DNA of 64,000 nucleotides from Caenorhabditis elegans (Eukaryota; Nematoda; Chromadorea; Rhabditida; Rhabditidae): assembly GCF_000002985.6 (NCBI RefSeq), contig NC_003284.9, positions 10,354,001-10,418,000 of the forward strand, read 5' to 3'. The notes under the pieces were generated by a model. It saw only the letters and a program-made list of their open reading frames with translations. It was not told the origin of the DNA and did no database searches. A program made the position numbers and the translations under genes. Positions 10,401 through 22,600 of the stretch are shown here, one piece after another. Every line of letters begins with the position of its first letter. The first letter of the stretch is position 1.

Positions 10401-13400
10401 CCAGAGAGTAAAATATTTGGTGAAGCCAGAGAGTAAAATATATGGTGAAGCCAGAGAGTAAAATATTTGGTGAAGCCAGAGAGTAAAATATTGAGTGAAG
10501 CCAGAGAGTCAAATATATGGTGAAGCCAGAGAGTAAAATATTTGGTGAAGCCAGAGAGTAAAATATTTGGTGAAGCCAGAGAGTAAAATATATGGTGAAG
10601 CCAGAGAGTAAAATATTTGGTGAAGCCAGAGAGTAAAATATTTGGTGAAGCCAGAGAGTAAAATATTGAGTGAAGCCAGAGAGTAAAATATTTGGTGAAG
10701 CCAGAGAGTAAAATATTTGGTGAAGCCAGAGAGTAAAATATATGGTGAAGCCAGAGAGTAAAATATTTGGTGAAGCCAGAGAGTAAAAAATATGGTGAAG
10801 CCAGAGAGTAAAATATATGGTGAACCATAGAGTAAAATATTTGGTGAAGCCAGAGAGTAAAATATTTGGTGAAGCCAGAGAGTAAAATATTTGGTGAAGC
10901 CAGAGAGTAAAATATTTGGTGAAGCCAGAGAGTAAAATATTGGGTGAAGCCAGAGAGTAAAATATTTGGTGAAGCCAGAGAGTAAAATATTGAGTGAAGC
11001 CAGAGAGTCAAATATATGGTGAAGCCAGAGAGTAAAATATTTGGTGAAGCCAGAGAGTAAAATATTTGGTGAAGCCAGAGAGTAAAATATATGGTGAAGC
11101 CAGAGAGTAAAATATTTGGTGAAGCCAGAGAGTAAAATATTGGGTGAAGCCAGAGAGTAAAAAATATGGTGAAGCCAGAGAGTAAAATATTGGGTGAAGC
11201 CAGAGAGTAAAATATTGGGTGAAGCCAGAGAGTAAAATATTGAGTGAAGCCAGAGAGTCAAATATATGGTGAAGCCAGAGAGTAAAATATTTGGTGAAGC
11301 CAGAGAGTAAAAAATATAGTGAAGCCAGAGAGTAAAAAATATGGTGAAGCCAGAGAGTAAAATATTGAGTGAAGCCAGAGAGTAAAAAATATAGTGAAGC
11401 CAGAGAGTAAAATATTTGGTGAAGCCATAGAGTAAAATATTTGGTGAAGCCAGAGAGTAAAAAATACGGTGAAGCCAGAGAGTAAAATATTTGGTGAAGC
11501 CAGAGAGTAAAATATTGAGTGAAGCCAGAGAGTCAAATATTTGGTGAAGCCAGAGAGTAAAAAATATGGTGAAGCCAGAGAGTCAAATATTGGGTGAAGT
11601 CAGAGAGTAAAATATATGGTGAAGCCAGAGAGTAAAATATTTGGTGAAGCCAGAGAGTAAAATATTTGGTGAAGCCAGAGAGTAAAATATTTGGTGAAGC
11701 CATAGAGTAAAATATTTGGTGAAGCCAGAGAGTAAAAAATACGGTGAAGCCAGAGAGTAAAATATTTGGTGAAGCCAGAGAGTAAAATATTGAGTGAAGC
11801 CAGAGAGTCAAATATATGGTGAAGCCAGAGAGTAAAATATTTGGTGAAGCCAGAGAGTAAAATATTTGGTGAAGCCAGAGAGTAAAATATATGGTGAAGC
11901 CAGAGAGTAAAATATTGAGTGAAGCCAGAGAGTCAAATATATGGTGAAGCCAGAGAGTAAAATATTTGGTGAAGCCAGAGAGTAAAAAATATAGTGAAGC
12001 CAGAGAGTAAAATATATGGTGAAGCCAGAGAGTAAAAAATATGGTGAAGCCAGAGAGTAAAATATTTGGTGAAGCCAGAGAGTAAAAAATATGGTGAAGC
12101 CAGAGAGTAAAAAATATGGTGAAGCCAGAGAGTAAAATATTGGGTGAAGCCAGAGAGTAAAAAATATAGTGAAGCCAGAGAGTAAAAAATATGGTGAAGC
12201 CAGAGAGTAAAATATTTGGTGAAGCCAGAGAGTAAAATATTTGGTGAAGCCAGAGAGTAAAATATTTGGTGAAGCCATAGAGTAAAATATTTGGTGAAGC
12301 CAGAGAGTAAAAAATACGGTGAAGCCAGAGAGTAAAATATTTGGTGAAGCCAGAGAGTAAAATATTGAGTGAAGCCAGAGAGTCAAATATATGGTGAAGC
12401 CAGAGAGTAAAATATTTGGTGAAGCCAGAGAGTAAAATATTTGGTGAAGCCAGAGAGTAAAATATATGGTGAAGCCAGAGAGTAAAATATTTGGTGAAGC
12501 CAGAGAGTAAAATATTTGGTGAAGCCAGAGAGTAAAATATTGAGTGAAGCCAGAGAGTCAAATATATGGTGAAGCCAGAGAGTAAAATATTTGGTGAAGC
12601 CAGAGAGTAAAATATATGGTGAAGCCAGAGAGTAAAATATTTGGTGAAGCCAGAGAGTAAAATATTGAGTGAAGCCAGAGAGTCAAATATATGGTGAAGC
12701 CAGAGAGTAAAATATTTGGTGAAGCCAGAGAGTAAAATATTTGGTGAAGCCAGAGAGTAAAATATATGGTGAAGCCAGAGAGTAAAATATTTGGTGAAAC
12801 CATAGAGTAAAATATTTGGTGAAGCCAGAGAGTAAAATATTTGGTGAAGCCAGAGAGTAAAATATTTGGTGAAGCCAGAGAGTAAAATATTTGGTGAAGC
12901 CAGAGAGTAAAATATATGGTGAAGCCAGAGAGTAAAATATTTGGTGAAGCCAGAGAGTAAAAAATATGGTGAAGCCAGAGAGTAAAATATATGGTGAACC
13001 ATAGAGTAAAATATTTGGTGAAGCCAGAGAGTAAAATATTTGGTGAAGCCAGAGAGTAAAATATTTGGTGAAGCCAGAGAGTAAAATATTTGGTGAAGCC
13101 AGAGAGTAAAATATTGGGTGAAGCCAGAGAGTAAAAAATATGGTGAAGCCAGAGAGTAAAATATTGGGTGAAGCCAGAGAGTAAAATATTGGGTGAAGCC
13201 TAAGAGTAAAAAATATGGTGAAGCCAGAGAGTAAAAAATATGGTGAAGCCAGAGAGTAAAATATTTGGTGAAGCCAGAGAGTAAAAAATATGGTGAAGCC
13301 AGAGAGTAAAAAATATGGTGAATCCAGAGAGTAAAATATTTGGTGAAGCCAGAGAGTAAAATATTTGGTGAAGCCAGAGAGTAAAAAATATGGTGAAGCC

Positions 13401-15178
13401 AGAGAGTAAAATATATGGTGAAGCCAGAGAGTAAAAAATATGGTGAAGCCAGAGAGTAAAATATTTGGTGAAGCCAGAGAGTAAAAATTATGGTGAAGCC
13501 AGAGAGTAAAATATTGGGTGAAGCCAGAGAGTAAAATATTGGGTGAAGCCAGAGAGTAAAATATATGGTGAAGCCAGAGAGTAAAAAATATGGTGAAGCC
13601 AGAGAGTACAATATATGGTGAAGCCAGAGAGTAAAAAATATGGTGAAGCCAGAGAGTAAAATATTGGGTGAAGCCAGAGAGTAAAATATTTGGTGAAGCC
13701 AGAGAGTAAAATATATGGTGAAGCCAGAGAGTAAAAAATATGGTGAAGCCAGAGAGTAAAATATTTGGTGAAGCCAGAGAGTAAAATATATGGTGAAGCC
13801 AGAGAGTAAAAAATATGGTGAAGCCATAGAGTAAAATATTTGGTGAAGCCAGAGAGTAAAATATTTGGTGAAGCCAGAGAGTAAAATATTGAGTGAAGCC
13901 AGAGAGTCAAATATATGGTGAAGCCAGAGAGTAAAATATTTGGTGAAGCCAGAGAGTAAAATATTTGGTGAAGCCAGAGAGTAAAATATATGGTGAAGCC
14001 AGAGAGTAAAATATTTGGTGAAGCCAGAGAGTAAAAAATATGGTGAAGCCAGAGAGTAAAATATATGGTGAAGCCAGAGAGTAAAATATTTGGTGAAGCC
14101 AGAGAGTAAAATATTTGGTGAAGCCAGAGAGTAAAATATTGAGTGAAGCCAGAGAGTCAAATATATGGTGAAGCCAGAGAGTAAAATATTTGGTGAAGCC
14201 AGAGAGTAAAAAATATAGTGAAGCCAGAGAGTAAAAAATATGGTGAAGCCAGAGAGTAAAATATTGAGTGAAGCCAGAGAGTCAAATATATGGTGAAGCC
14301 AGAGAGTAAAATATTTGGTGAAGCCAGAGAGTAAAATATTTGGTGAAGCCAGAGAGTAAAATATTTGGTGAAGCCAGAGAGTAAAATATTTGGTGAAGCC
14401 AGAGAGTAAAAAATATGGTGAAGCCAGAGAGTAAAATATTTGGTGAAGCCAGAGAGTAAAAAATATGGTGAAGCCAGAGAGTAAAAAATATGGTGAATCC
14501 AGAGAGTAAAATATATGGTGAAGCCAGAGAGTAAAATATTTGGTGAAGCCAGAGAGTAAAATATTTGGTGAAGCCAGAGAGTAAAATATTTGGTGAAGCC
14601 ATAGAGTAAAATATTTGGTGAAGCCAGAGAGTAAAAAATACGGTGAAGCCAGAGAGTAAAATATTTGGTGAAGCCAGAGAGTAAAATATTGAGTGAAGCC
14701 AGAGAGTCAAATATATGGTGAAGCCAGAGAGTAAAATATTTGGTGAAGCCAGAGAGTAAAATATTTGGTGAAGCCAGAGAGTAAAATATATGGTGAAGCC
14801 AGAGAGTAAAATATATGGTGAAGCCAGAGAGTAAAATATTTGGTGAAGCCAGAGAGTAAAATATTGGGTGAAGCCAGAGAGTAAAATATATGGTGAAGCC
14901 AGAGAGTAAAAAATATGGTGAAGCCAGAGAGTAAAATATTTGGTGAAGCCAGAGAGTAAAATATTGGGTGAAGCCAGAGAGTAAAATATTTGGTGAAGCC
15001 AGAGAGTAAAATATTGGGTGAAGCCAGAGAGTAAAAAATATGGTGAAGCCAGAGAGTAAAATATTGGGTGAAGCCAGAGAGTCAAATATTGGGTGAAGCC
15101 AGAGAGTAAAATATATGGTGAAGCCAGAGAGTAAAAAATATGGTGAAGCCAGAGAGTCAAATATTGGGTGAAGCCAGA
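7493..15178. repeat. Large tandem array of a 25-bp unit, about 307 copies
   Basis: The unit is GTGAAGCCAGAGAGTAAA followed by a variable 7-base end. Almost all variation is confined to that end, giving a few recurring types (ATATTTG, ATATATG, AAATATG, ATATTGG, ATATTGA). Rarer marks are GTCAAAT in place of GTAAAAT, CCATAG or CCTAAG in place of CCAGAG, and a few 24-base copies (GTGAACCATAG, for example at 9898 and 10822). Blocks of consecutive types recur, for example ATATTGA, then GTCAAAT-ATATG, then ATATTTG twice, then ATATATG, so the array has a higher-order structure. Three units make 75 bases or 25 codons and the minus-strand unit lacks stop codons, which yields open frames of up to 875 codons rich in Leu, Trp and Phe; these end where the GTCAAAT variant brings in a TGA. 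I interpret the array as non-coding satellite. Confidence 0.97.
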
Positions 15179-16331
15179 TTATGGAGCGGTATTGGAACGG
15201 TTTTGGAGCGGTTATGGAGCGGTATTGGAGCGGTTTTGGAGCGGTTATGGAGCGGTATTGGAACGGTTTTGGAGCGGTTTTGGAGCGGTTATGGAGCGGT
15301 TATGGAGCGGTTATGGAGCGGTTATGGAGCGGTTATGGAGCGGTTTTGGAGCGGAATTGGAACGGTTTTGGAGCGGTTTTGGAGCGGTTATGGAGCGGTA
15401 TTGGAGCGGTTTTGGAGCGGTTATGGAGCGGTTTTGGAGCGGTATTGGAACGGTTTTGGAGCGGTTATGGAGCGGTATTGGAGCGGTTTTGGAGCGGTTA
15501 TGGAGCGGTTATGGAGCGGTTATGGAGCGGTTTTGGAGCGGTTTTGGAGCGGTTATGGAGCGGTTTTGGAGCGGTTATGGAGCGGTTATGGAGCGGTTAT
15601 GGAGCGGTATTAGTGCGGTTATGGAGCGGTTTTGGAGCGGTATTGGAACGGTTTTGGAGCGGTTTTGGAGCGGTTATGGAGCGGTATTGGAGCGGTTATG
15701 GAGCGGTCATGGAGCGGTTTTGGAGCGGTTATGGAGCGGTTTTGGAGCGGTTATGGAGCGGTATTGGAGCGGTATTGGAGCGGTATTAGAGCGGTTATGG
15801 AGCGGTTTTGGAGCGGTTTTGGAGCGGTTTTGGAGCGGTTATGGAGCGGTTATGGAGCGGTTATGGAGCGGTATTAGAGCGGTTATGGAGCGGTTTTGGA
15901 GCGGTATTGGAACGGTTTTGGAGCGGTTTTGGAGCGGTTATGGAGCGGTATTGGAGCGGTTTTGGAGCGGTTATGGAGCGGTTTTGGAGCGGTATTGGAA
16001 CGGTTTTGGAGCGGTATTGGAACGGTTTTGGAGCGGTATTGGAACGGTTTTGGAGCGGTTTTGGAGCGGTTATGGAGCGGTTATGGAGCGGTTATGGAGC
16101 GGTTATGGAGCGGTTTTGGAGCGGTATTGGAACGGTTTTGGAGCGGTTTTGGAGCGGTTATGGAGCGGTATTGGAGCGGTTTTGGAGCGGTTATGGAGCG
16201 GTTTTGGAGCGGTATTGGAACGGTTTTGGAGCGGTATTGGAACGGTTTTGGAGCGGTTATGGAGCGGTATTGGAGCGGTTATGGAGCGGTTTTGGAGCGG
16301 TATTGGAACGGTTATGGAGCGGTTTTGGAGC
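15179..16331. repeat. Tandem array of an 11-bp unit, about 105 copies
   Basis: The unit is GGAGCGGT followed by TAT, ATT or TTT, with a GGAACGG variant. The array begins directly where the 25-bp array stops, with no spacer, and ends at GGAGCAATTCGG. It is clearly more GC-rich than its surroundings. A run of about nine units starting at a GGAACGG variant recurs at about 15359, 15909 and 16130, showing a second level of repetition. All three plus-strand frames are open for long stretches because the unit has no stop in any register; 33 bases give an 11-residue period. Openness in all frames argues against real coding. Confidence 0.97.
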
Positions 16332-16494
16332 AATTCGGAAAATATTCATCTGGTTAATCTTTTTTCGCCCATTCTGTTCATTCAGGTTTTGGGTTAATTT
16401 TTTCAATGTTATTGAGCTTATTTTAATGATGAACGACTCTTCAAATAGGAAAAGATCACACAAATTCACAACATTTTGTTTTCCAAAAAAATGC

Positions 16495-16661
16495 GTTAGT
16501 TGATTTAGCCGAACTAGCCGATCGGCGAATTCGGCTAACATCGGCCAAAATCGGCTAACGGATAACTACGTATTAGCCGAATTGCCAAAAAGTCGGCTAG
16601 CGGCTAATTCGGCTAATCGGTAAAAAGGTCGGCTAACGGATAATTCGGCTAATGTTAGTTG
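16495..16661. mobile_element. Remnant or short relative of the hAT-like GGCTAA element
   Basis: A 151-base segment (16503-16653) built from TTCGGCTAA, TTAGCCGAA and ATCGGC words is flanked on both sides by GTTAGTTG, an exact 8-base direct repeat as expected for hAT insertion. Its ends begin ATTTAGCCGAA and finish TTCGGCTAAT, an imperfect inverted repeat. It shares word composition with the complete element at 28662-29153 but lacks the CAGGGGTGRGC ends, so it may be a truncated copy or a different subfamily. Confidence 0.6.
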
Positions 16662-16826
16662 GGCGCGCTGTACGTATTTGGATTTTGTCATCAATCTGTT
16701 AATTCTTAAGCTTTTTTGTAAATTGAATTCAATTAATAAGTCAATTTCATATTATCAGTTTATTCAACACAAATTAAAATAAATTCAAAGAAATAAAGAA
16801 AATGTTGGGAACATTTGAAAAATTTT

Positions 16827-16995
16827 GCAACACGCCAAGCCATTGAAGAGGACAAAGAAAAATTTAGAGAAAAAATTTGGATCGTAGCTATTTTAATAGA
16901 ATTTAGAAAATGTTCATATTTTTCCAGGGTGCTCAAAGTGACAGAACACTATCGTACAAAAAGCTCGAGTTGAACGAAATCGAAAATACCCAGAT
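16827..16995 (+). pseudogene. Inverted partial copy of the PWWP-gene (exon 2 - intron - exon 3)
   Basis: Positions 16827-16880 resemble the end of exon 2 of the minus-strand PWWP gene (GCAACACGCCAAGCCATTGA against GCAACACACCAAAGCTATTA). The next 45 bases resemble its second intron, including AATAGAATTTAGAAAATG and the TTTCCAG acceptor. Positions 16928-16995 resemble the start of exon 3 (TCGTACAAAAAGCTCGAG is shared exactly). The copy points the opposite way to its parent and retains the intron, so it arose by DNA duplication with inversion, not by retrotransposition. The frame is broken soon after the exon-3 part (TAG at about 17003). Confidence 0.85.
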
Positions 16996-17223
16996 GTTGG
17001 GAAACATTTAGAGAATTTTGAATTTCTTGCTCCGGTGAAGTACTTAATTTTTGAGAAAAAAAATTATGAATACAGTATATATATATGTATATATTTGTGA
17101 AGTTTTAAAAAAAATGATTTAAAAAAAGGAGAAATAGAAAACATAGTTGAATTGATTCAATGGCATTTTCAGGTTTGATACATTAAATTAGATAGGGGCA
17201 ACGAAATGAAAAACAAAGGGTGC

Positions 17224-18352
17224 TTATTTTCCGCCGAGAAAGCCACTCTGAAATAGATAATTTTTTTGATAAACTTTAAAAAATTCGATTACTTACAATT
17301 TTTGTCACAAATGTGCCCCAGATTGTGGAATTCGGCGTAGTCTTCTGTTTAGGAGGTGGTGGGCTGAACAGAGCGTCGTCTTTATCCTCGGTGAGAAATC
17401 TTTTGCGATTCTGAAAAAAAAGATGGAAACAGAGATAGAAATTGTCCTAACGAATATTTTACATTGATGCAACTTGTAACTTGAAACTCATAATCAAGTG
17501 AATAAATTATATCTTTAAGAATAGTACTTTTTATAAAATGTTTCGTTTGAAAGCATTTTACATTTTCGATTAAATTTGGTTGGACAGTACCCGTTCTGAT
17601 AAATATAATAAAATGACTAATTGAGTCATGAAGCCAGGGCGAAGTTTCCAAATTTCAATGATTTTATTAGACATAAAACTAAACTAAACACTAACCATGG
17701 GAGCCTTATAGTTTCGGTTCTTCTCATCAGCCATCTTTTGATCCTCGTCATCTTCATATTCTCCATCTCCATTCTTTTCTTCATCTTCCTTCATTCTCTC
17801 TTCTTTTTCTTGCTCTTCCTTTTCTAGTTCCTCTTTCGGTTCACCTCTGTGATGATTTCCATTTGTTCCACTTTTTCGAATATCTTCACTATCGTCCAAT
17901 TCCAATTTTAAGTCGCGAGAGACAATTTTTTGTATTTGATCAGGGGTGTTTTCGACTCCGTTAAACTCGAGCTTTTTGTACGATGGTGCTCTGCCACATT
18001 GAGATCCCTGGAAACATATGAACATTTTCTAAATTCTATTAGAATGCACACAAACCCATAGTTTGCCTCCTAATGTTTCCTTAGCCTCTTTAATAGCTTT
18101 GGTGTGTTGCTCCGTAGACTTTTTGAATCGATAGTCTCGATGCAAAGCGAAAATCGCCTGAAATAAAGTTTAGAACCTTTGATATTATTTGGATTTATTA
18201 CTCACACCCTGTGGAACAATACTCGTTCGGCCTTTCGCTTTCCAGGTAAAATATTCTACTCTCCATGAGACGGGATTCCTTCCTCTCTCCATATTCACCA
18301 ACTTGCATGGCCACGAACCTTTGATCACAATATCACCAGGTTGGAAACTCAT
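17224..18352 (-). CDS. PWWP-domain protein with acidic coiled tail (HDGF-like)
   Basis: Five exons, in transcription order 18352-18206, 18157-18056, 18007-17696, 17410-17297, 17247-17224, giving 232 residues. Residues 1-83 form a PWWP-type module: GDIVIKGSWPCKLVN, then WRVEYFTWKAKGRTSIV, then a helical end (HRDYRF, TKAIKEAKETLGGKLW). In known proteins this module binds methylated histone tails and DNA. The middle is a low-complexity, strongly acidic and lysine-rich segment (repeated KEE, EDDED), then a basic NRKRF and a proline stretch, so a nuclear chromatin-associated role is likely. The ATG follows an acceptor (TTTCAG at 18353-18358) with no base between, which suggests SL1 trans-splicing directly onto the start codon, or less likely an unseen upstream exon. 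A broken inverted copy of exons 2-3 lies just downstream. I do not recognise a gene name. Confidence 0.82.
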
Positions 18353-19601
18353 CTGAAATTGATTAATGTTTCAATCTTTAAAAAAAATGTTGGGCCATAA
18401 TAAAATATCAATTAAAATGCAGTGAAACAAGTTGATATTGTCTACTGTCCAAAGCCAAAAACAAGAAAATGCATTCTGATGGTCAAACTAAGAGAAAAAA
18501 TCAAACTACTCCTATTTCTAAACTATTTGGGTGCTGTGTATCAAGAAAAGTCTTGACAAATAGCAGGAAAAATTGAATATTCAATGGAAAAAACCGCACC
18601 TTCTCAGCCGTGTTCTTTCACGTTGGCAAGTGCCTGTGCGGACGGCATGTTCGGTCCGTTTCTGCTTGTGCGTGCGGTGAGATTAGAAAAAGAGATTTAG
18701 AGATCGTAGGAAAAAGAGAAATAATATAGAAATCATTGAGTGAGAGAAGCTAGACGGTCGCAAAAGGCAGCAGACGGCAGGGGCCCCAGGAAGGGGAAGA
18801 GCGGAGGAGACGAGGACGGCCATCTGTTAATATGCAGGAGAAATAGTGTTATGATGCAGGGTAGTCGTAGATACGTTTGGTTCACTTTTCCAATATATTG
18901 TAAATACTGTGAAAATTGTCAAAGCATAATATTTTTTCCATTTAAAATTATGGGATATTTTCCAAAGTCTCAAAAGTTTTATAGCGCCAGTTGGGATAAC
19001 TTTTTTGAAATCTAAAAAAAACGATTTTATCCTTTCAACTGAATTATTTTTGTCACAAAAGATCTATTTCAAATATTTACCGTATTGACGCTACTCCATT
19101 CAAAAATTAAAACAAAAAAAATTAAATGGAAGCTGTCCAGTATATTGTAGTTTTTAAGTACTTTCGATAGATGCTAAAATAAGTGAGTAAATTGAAATAA
19201 ATTGAAATAATAACATAAACTGAATGAAAAGTCACCCAACATTATTGTTTATTCCAAACCAGAAAAATAAATAAATATATACTTTTGACAAGAAAAAGTT
19301 AGAATGCCGGCATTCGATGACAATTTGATTTGACAAGTTCCTTTGGATTTTTGAAAAATATATACTTAAACAAAATGAATAAAATGACTGAATTATCGTT
19401 GTGACTTCAGTCTCGCAGGAGTACAAGGAACAAACGATTAAAAAATATGAGAATATGGAAAAACAAAATAATTTGACTAGTGGGAAGGGGGAAAGAAATG
19501 GGTTAAATTTATGAAAGTAACCATACGACTCTAGCCATAGAAACTCAAATTTCATACACATAAATAATTTGTTTTTCATTTTGTTATCACATGATTGTAT
19601 T
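18353..19601. other. Promoter of the PWWP gene and 3' flank of the DENN gene
   Basis: The part next to 18353 should hold the PWWP-gene promoter; a GC-richer patch lies at about 18600-18840. The part up to 19601 is AT-rich and corresponds to the 3' untranslated region of the DENN gene, with a minus-strand AATAAA at 19248-19253, about 350 bases after its stop. No further gene is supported. Confidence 0.5.
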
Positions 19602-22600
19602 CTACTCGAAAGTTTCCCATTTGCTCCGAACCGGAGGAGGGGGGACTCGTATTGCTGAACTAGTGGCAAAAGCAGTTGCTGGTTGCCCTGACGATGTGCT
19701 CGATGGGCCAACTGATGCAGGTCGTCGGGGAGGTAGCGGCGGAGGAGCATACCAATCGGGTGCAGATGGGTTCATCGCTGATGGTACGCTTCCTACTTGG
19801 CTGACTTGTGCCCACTGATGGCTTTGTTGAAAATGGAGTAGGTGAGGTGCTGATGATCCACTTGGAGAGATTGACTGGACCGATGAGCCAGGAATCATGC
19901 GAGGATGTAGAGGTGGTGGGGGTCGAGAGGGCAATGGAGGCGCCGAGCCTTCTGGTGACGTCGCAAATGGGTCGGCAAATACGTTTCCTATTGCTCCAGA
20001 TGGCGACCTGAACATTTGTAAAATAATTAACTGATTTGCGAATAACATAGTAACAGATTTGGTTTTCAAATTACCAGGTTTTGGCAATACATACATGTTT
20101 TATATCTTGATCAAGATTACTATACAAAATGTACCAGCATGTACAAGCACCAGCATTTCAAGCACCAGCTTGAAATGAAATTTTTTTTAATTCTTTTTAG
20201 TTATGAAACTATTTTTGAAACGGTGTTAGAAAACCAAATCATCAGAAGTTATCAAATGCATTAGACTTCTCATTGGACACACTGCAATTTTTTTGATCCT
20301 CGTTATATTTGAACAAAGTATGATTTTTGTTTATAAGGCGACATTACTTTTTATTCTACATATAAGCAATTATGAGATTTCCGAGCGTTTCCAAAATACT
20401 TCTACCTAGACAGAAACAGCCAGAAGCTTATAGATTAAAAGTGGATTAAACTCAGGCAGGCGCACAACGAACAGATAATTGTTGGTTGCCAGAAAAATAG
20501 AGCGAAAAAGTTCTACAAAGAGCCACAGCGTTATACTTTTTCTGGGTTGATTATTTGATCAAATACTCACTTGCGGTTGTTAGTTGCAAGTTCGGAGGGA
20601 CGAAGAAAGTACTGTTCATCCACTGATGTAAGCCCAGACGCAGAACTTGTAGAAGGTTCATCCAAATCAATGAGGTTGGCTACTGGAACATTGTCCATCC
20701 TTGTTTCCACCGGGAAGCCCTCGTTTTCGTCACTTTTCTGGAACTATTCAAAAATATTAATACATTCTGTTATTTTCTAACAAACCGTTGCATCCCATTG
20801 TAGGTTATCAAAAGACATTGGCGACTGCTCAAATCCATTTTGATTGTGTGCTTTTTTTCTTGCCGCTGCTTTTCGTATTTCCCGAGGCGTTAGTTTCTGG
20901 AGACGATTTGCAATCTAGAAATTTGAATGTTTCAAATAACTTAAAATGGGTTGAAAAATACTTGTATTCCAGAAGTTTTCAATGCTCCGATGACGTCATT
21001 GGCATTCTCCTTGACCTGGAAAATCTTTTCAATTGCATTAAAAATTAGATGCCGAACAAGTTAGAAAATTTTTCAAAAGTCATGCACTTGGTTAAACTGA
21101 AAATCAAGTTGCTGAGATACTGTTTGACAACACGAATCTTACTGATTGCACCGTAGTATGCACCATTGGCTCATGATGATTTAGCTGAATGTTGGAATAT
21201 GTCCGCACACTCGACGAGTTAACGTCATTGCGTTATACAAGCTATGATAACATTTGCTTCATCACTTACCGGCCGGTTTTTCAGATCCATCTGTTCGATT
21301 TCAATTTCGAACTGGTCTCCTGGCACGTGTCCGTCTTTGTACAATTCTAATCGGTCGTGGATGAACTAAAATATTTAATTATTGCGACTTATCAATATGC
21401 TTGTGCGGAAACTCACTCTTTCTAGGTACTGCACACCATCCGCACCTAATAGTGATGATACGTATGCTTGGTAGGATGGTTTTTGTTGCACCACAAACCG
21501 CTCTTTGGAAAAAACCAGAGTTTCAGGCGTATCACCAGTAAATCCACTTGTGTAGTCACCAAACAGCATAACCATAGCTCGTAAGAAGTGCTTTGCAAAA
21601 GTGTCATCCATTGCTGACTGCGACCGAAGTTGTGCTTTCAAAAAGTTTACAACTTCTTGAGGCATTGCTGCTACATCATCGAATGGGCTTGTTAACGTCT
21701 TCTCGTCAATATCAACAATCACCACTTCGCCGATGTCTCTTATATTCAGCCTCTTAAATAAAATACAATATTGGGACATCTATTCGAATTCACAAACCGC
21801 ATTTTCCAAAACAGTTTTTGGAACGCCTATCAAGTATGGCATTGGTGCCATTACCATGTCGACGAGAGACTCGGGAAGAATTGTGATAAAAACTGATTGC
21901 CTGAAATATACATTGAAGTACATTTTAGAAAATTTAATAGCTTTTCAATAAGCGTCCTCATCATTGAGTTCAGAATTTTTGTTCCTAAAACTATGATTAA
22001 ATACAGTCGCAAGACCAAATGTTTCGTGATGTTAATGTTGAATTCAAATTTTTCACCAAGTACTTTCAAGATTGTTTAAGAGAAACTTGAATTCTATGTA
22101 TATGCATCACTAAATAATATAACAAGTTATCTTATACTGTATACCCTTTTACATTGCTTTTGATTTTTATTTCTTAACCACGATTTCTTATTACGTGGTA
22201 TTACGTACTTTGTTTTAGTTTCTTAGTTATCTCAGAACTGCTATCACAGAACTGCGATTGCAATGCCTCTTGCTACCAATATTTATGTAAACATTTTTGT
22301 TAGAAATTTTATATTACTCACCAACACATTGGGTAGAGAAGCATCGAGACCGCATGGAGACATGAACTCAACGATCCAACTTTCCGCCCAGTAAACAGAA
22401 TACGACGTTCTTTCAGTAGACTTGCAAAGATTGCTAACATCTGCCGAGGGTCGATGGCGTTGTAGAACTCGAGGAAAAACTTATCCGAGCCAAGAGTTGG
22501 TAATCGCGTGTGATCGGGAATTTTTTCAGCAAACACTACTCGATAGTTGTGCTGAGAAAATATTGCACATTTAGATATAAACTAAGGTTCTTACTCCATC

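Noticed and set aside
7200..15160. Many long minus-strand open frames of Leu/Trp/Phe-rich 25-residue repeats, resembling a membrane protein family
   Set aside because: They follow from a 25-bp unit without stops on that strand; the starts are mostly not ATG, there are no splice sites or unique ends, and substitutions show no codon pattern.
7223..16331. CRISPR-like array
   Set aside because: Units are contiguous without unique spacers, and the window is clearly a nematode genome.
15140..16503. Plus-strand open frames with an 11-residue Trp/Gly/Glu repeat
   Set aside because: All three frames are open over the same bases, which is expected of a stop-free 11-bp unit and not of a gene.
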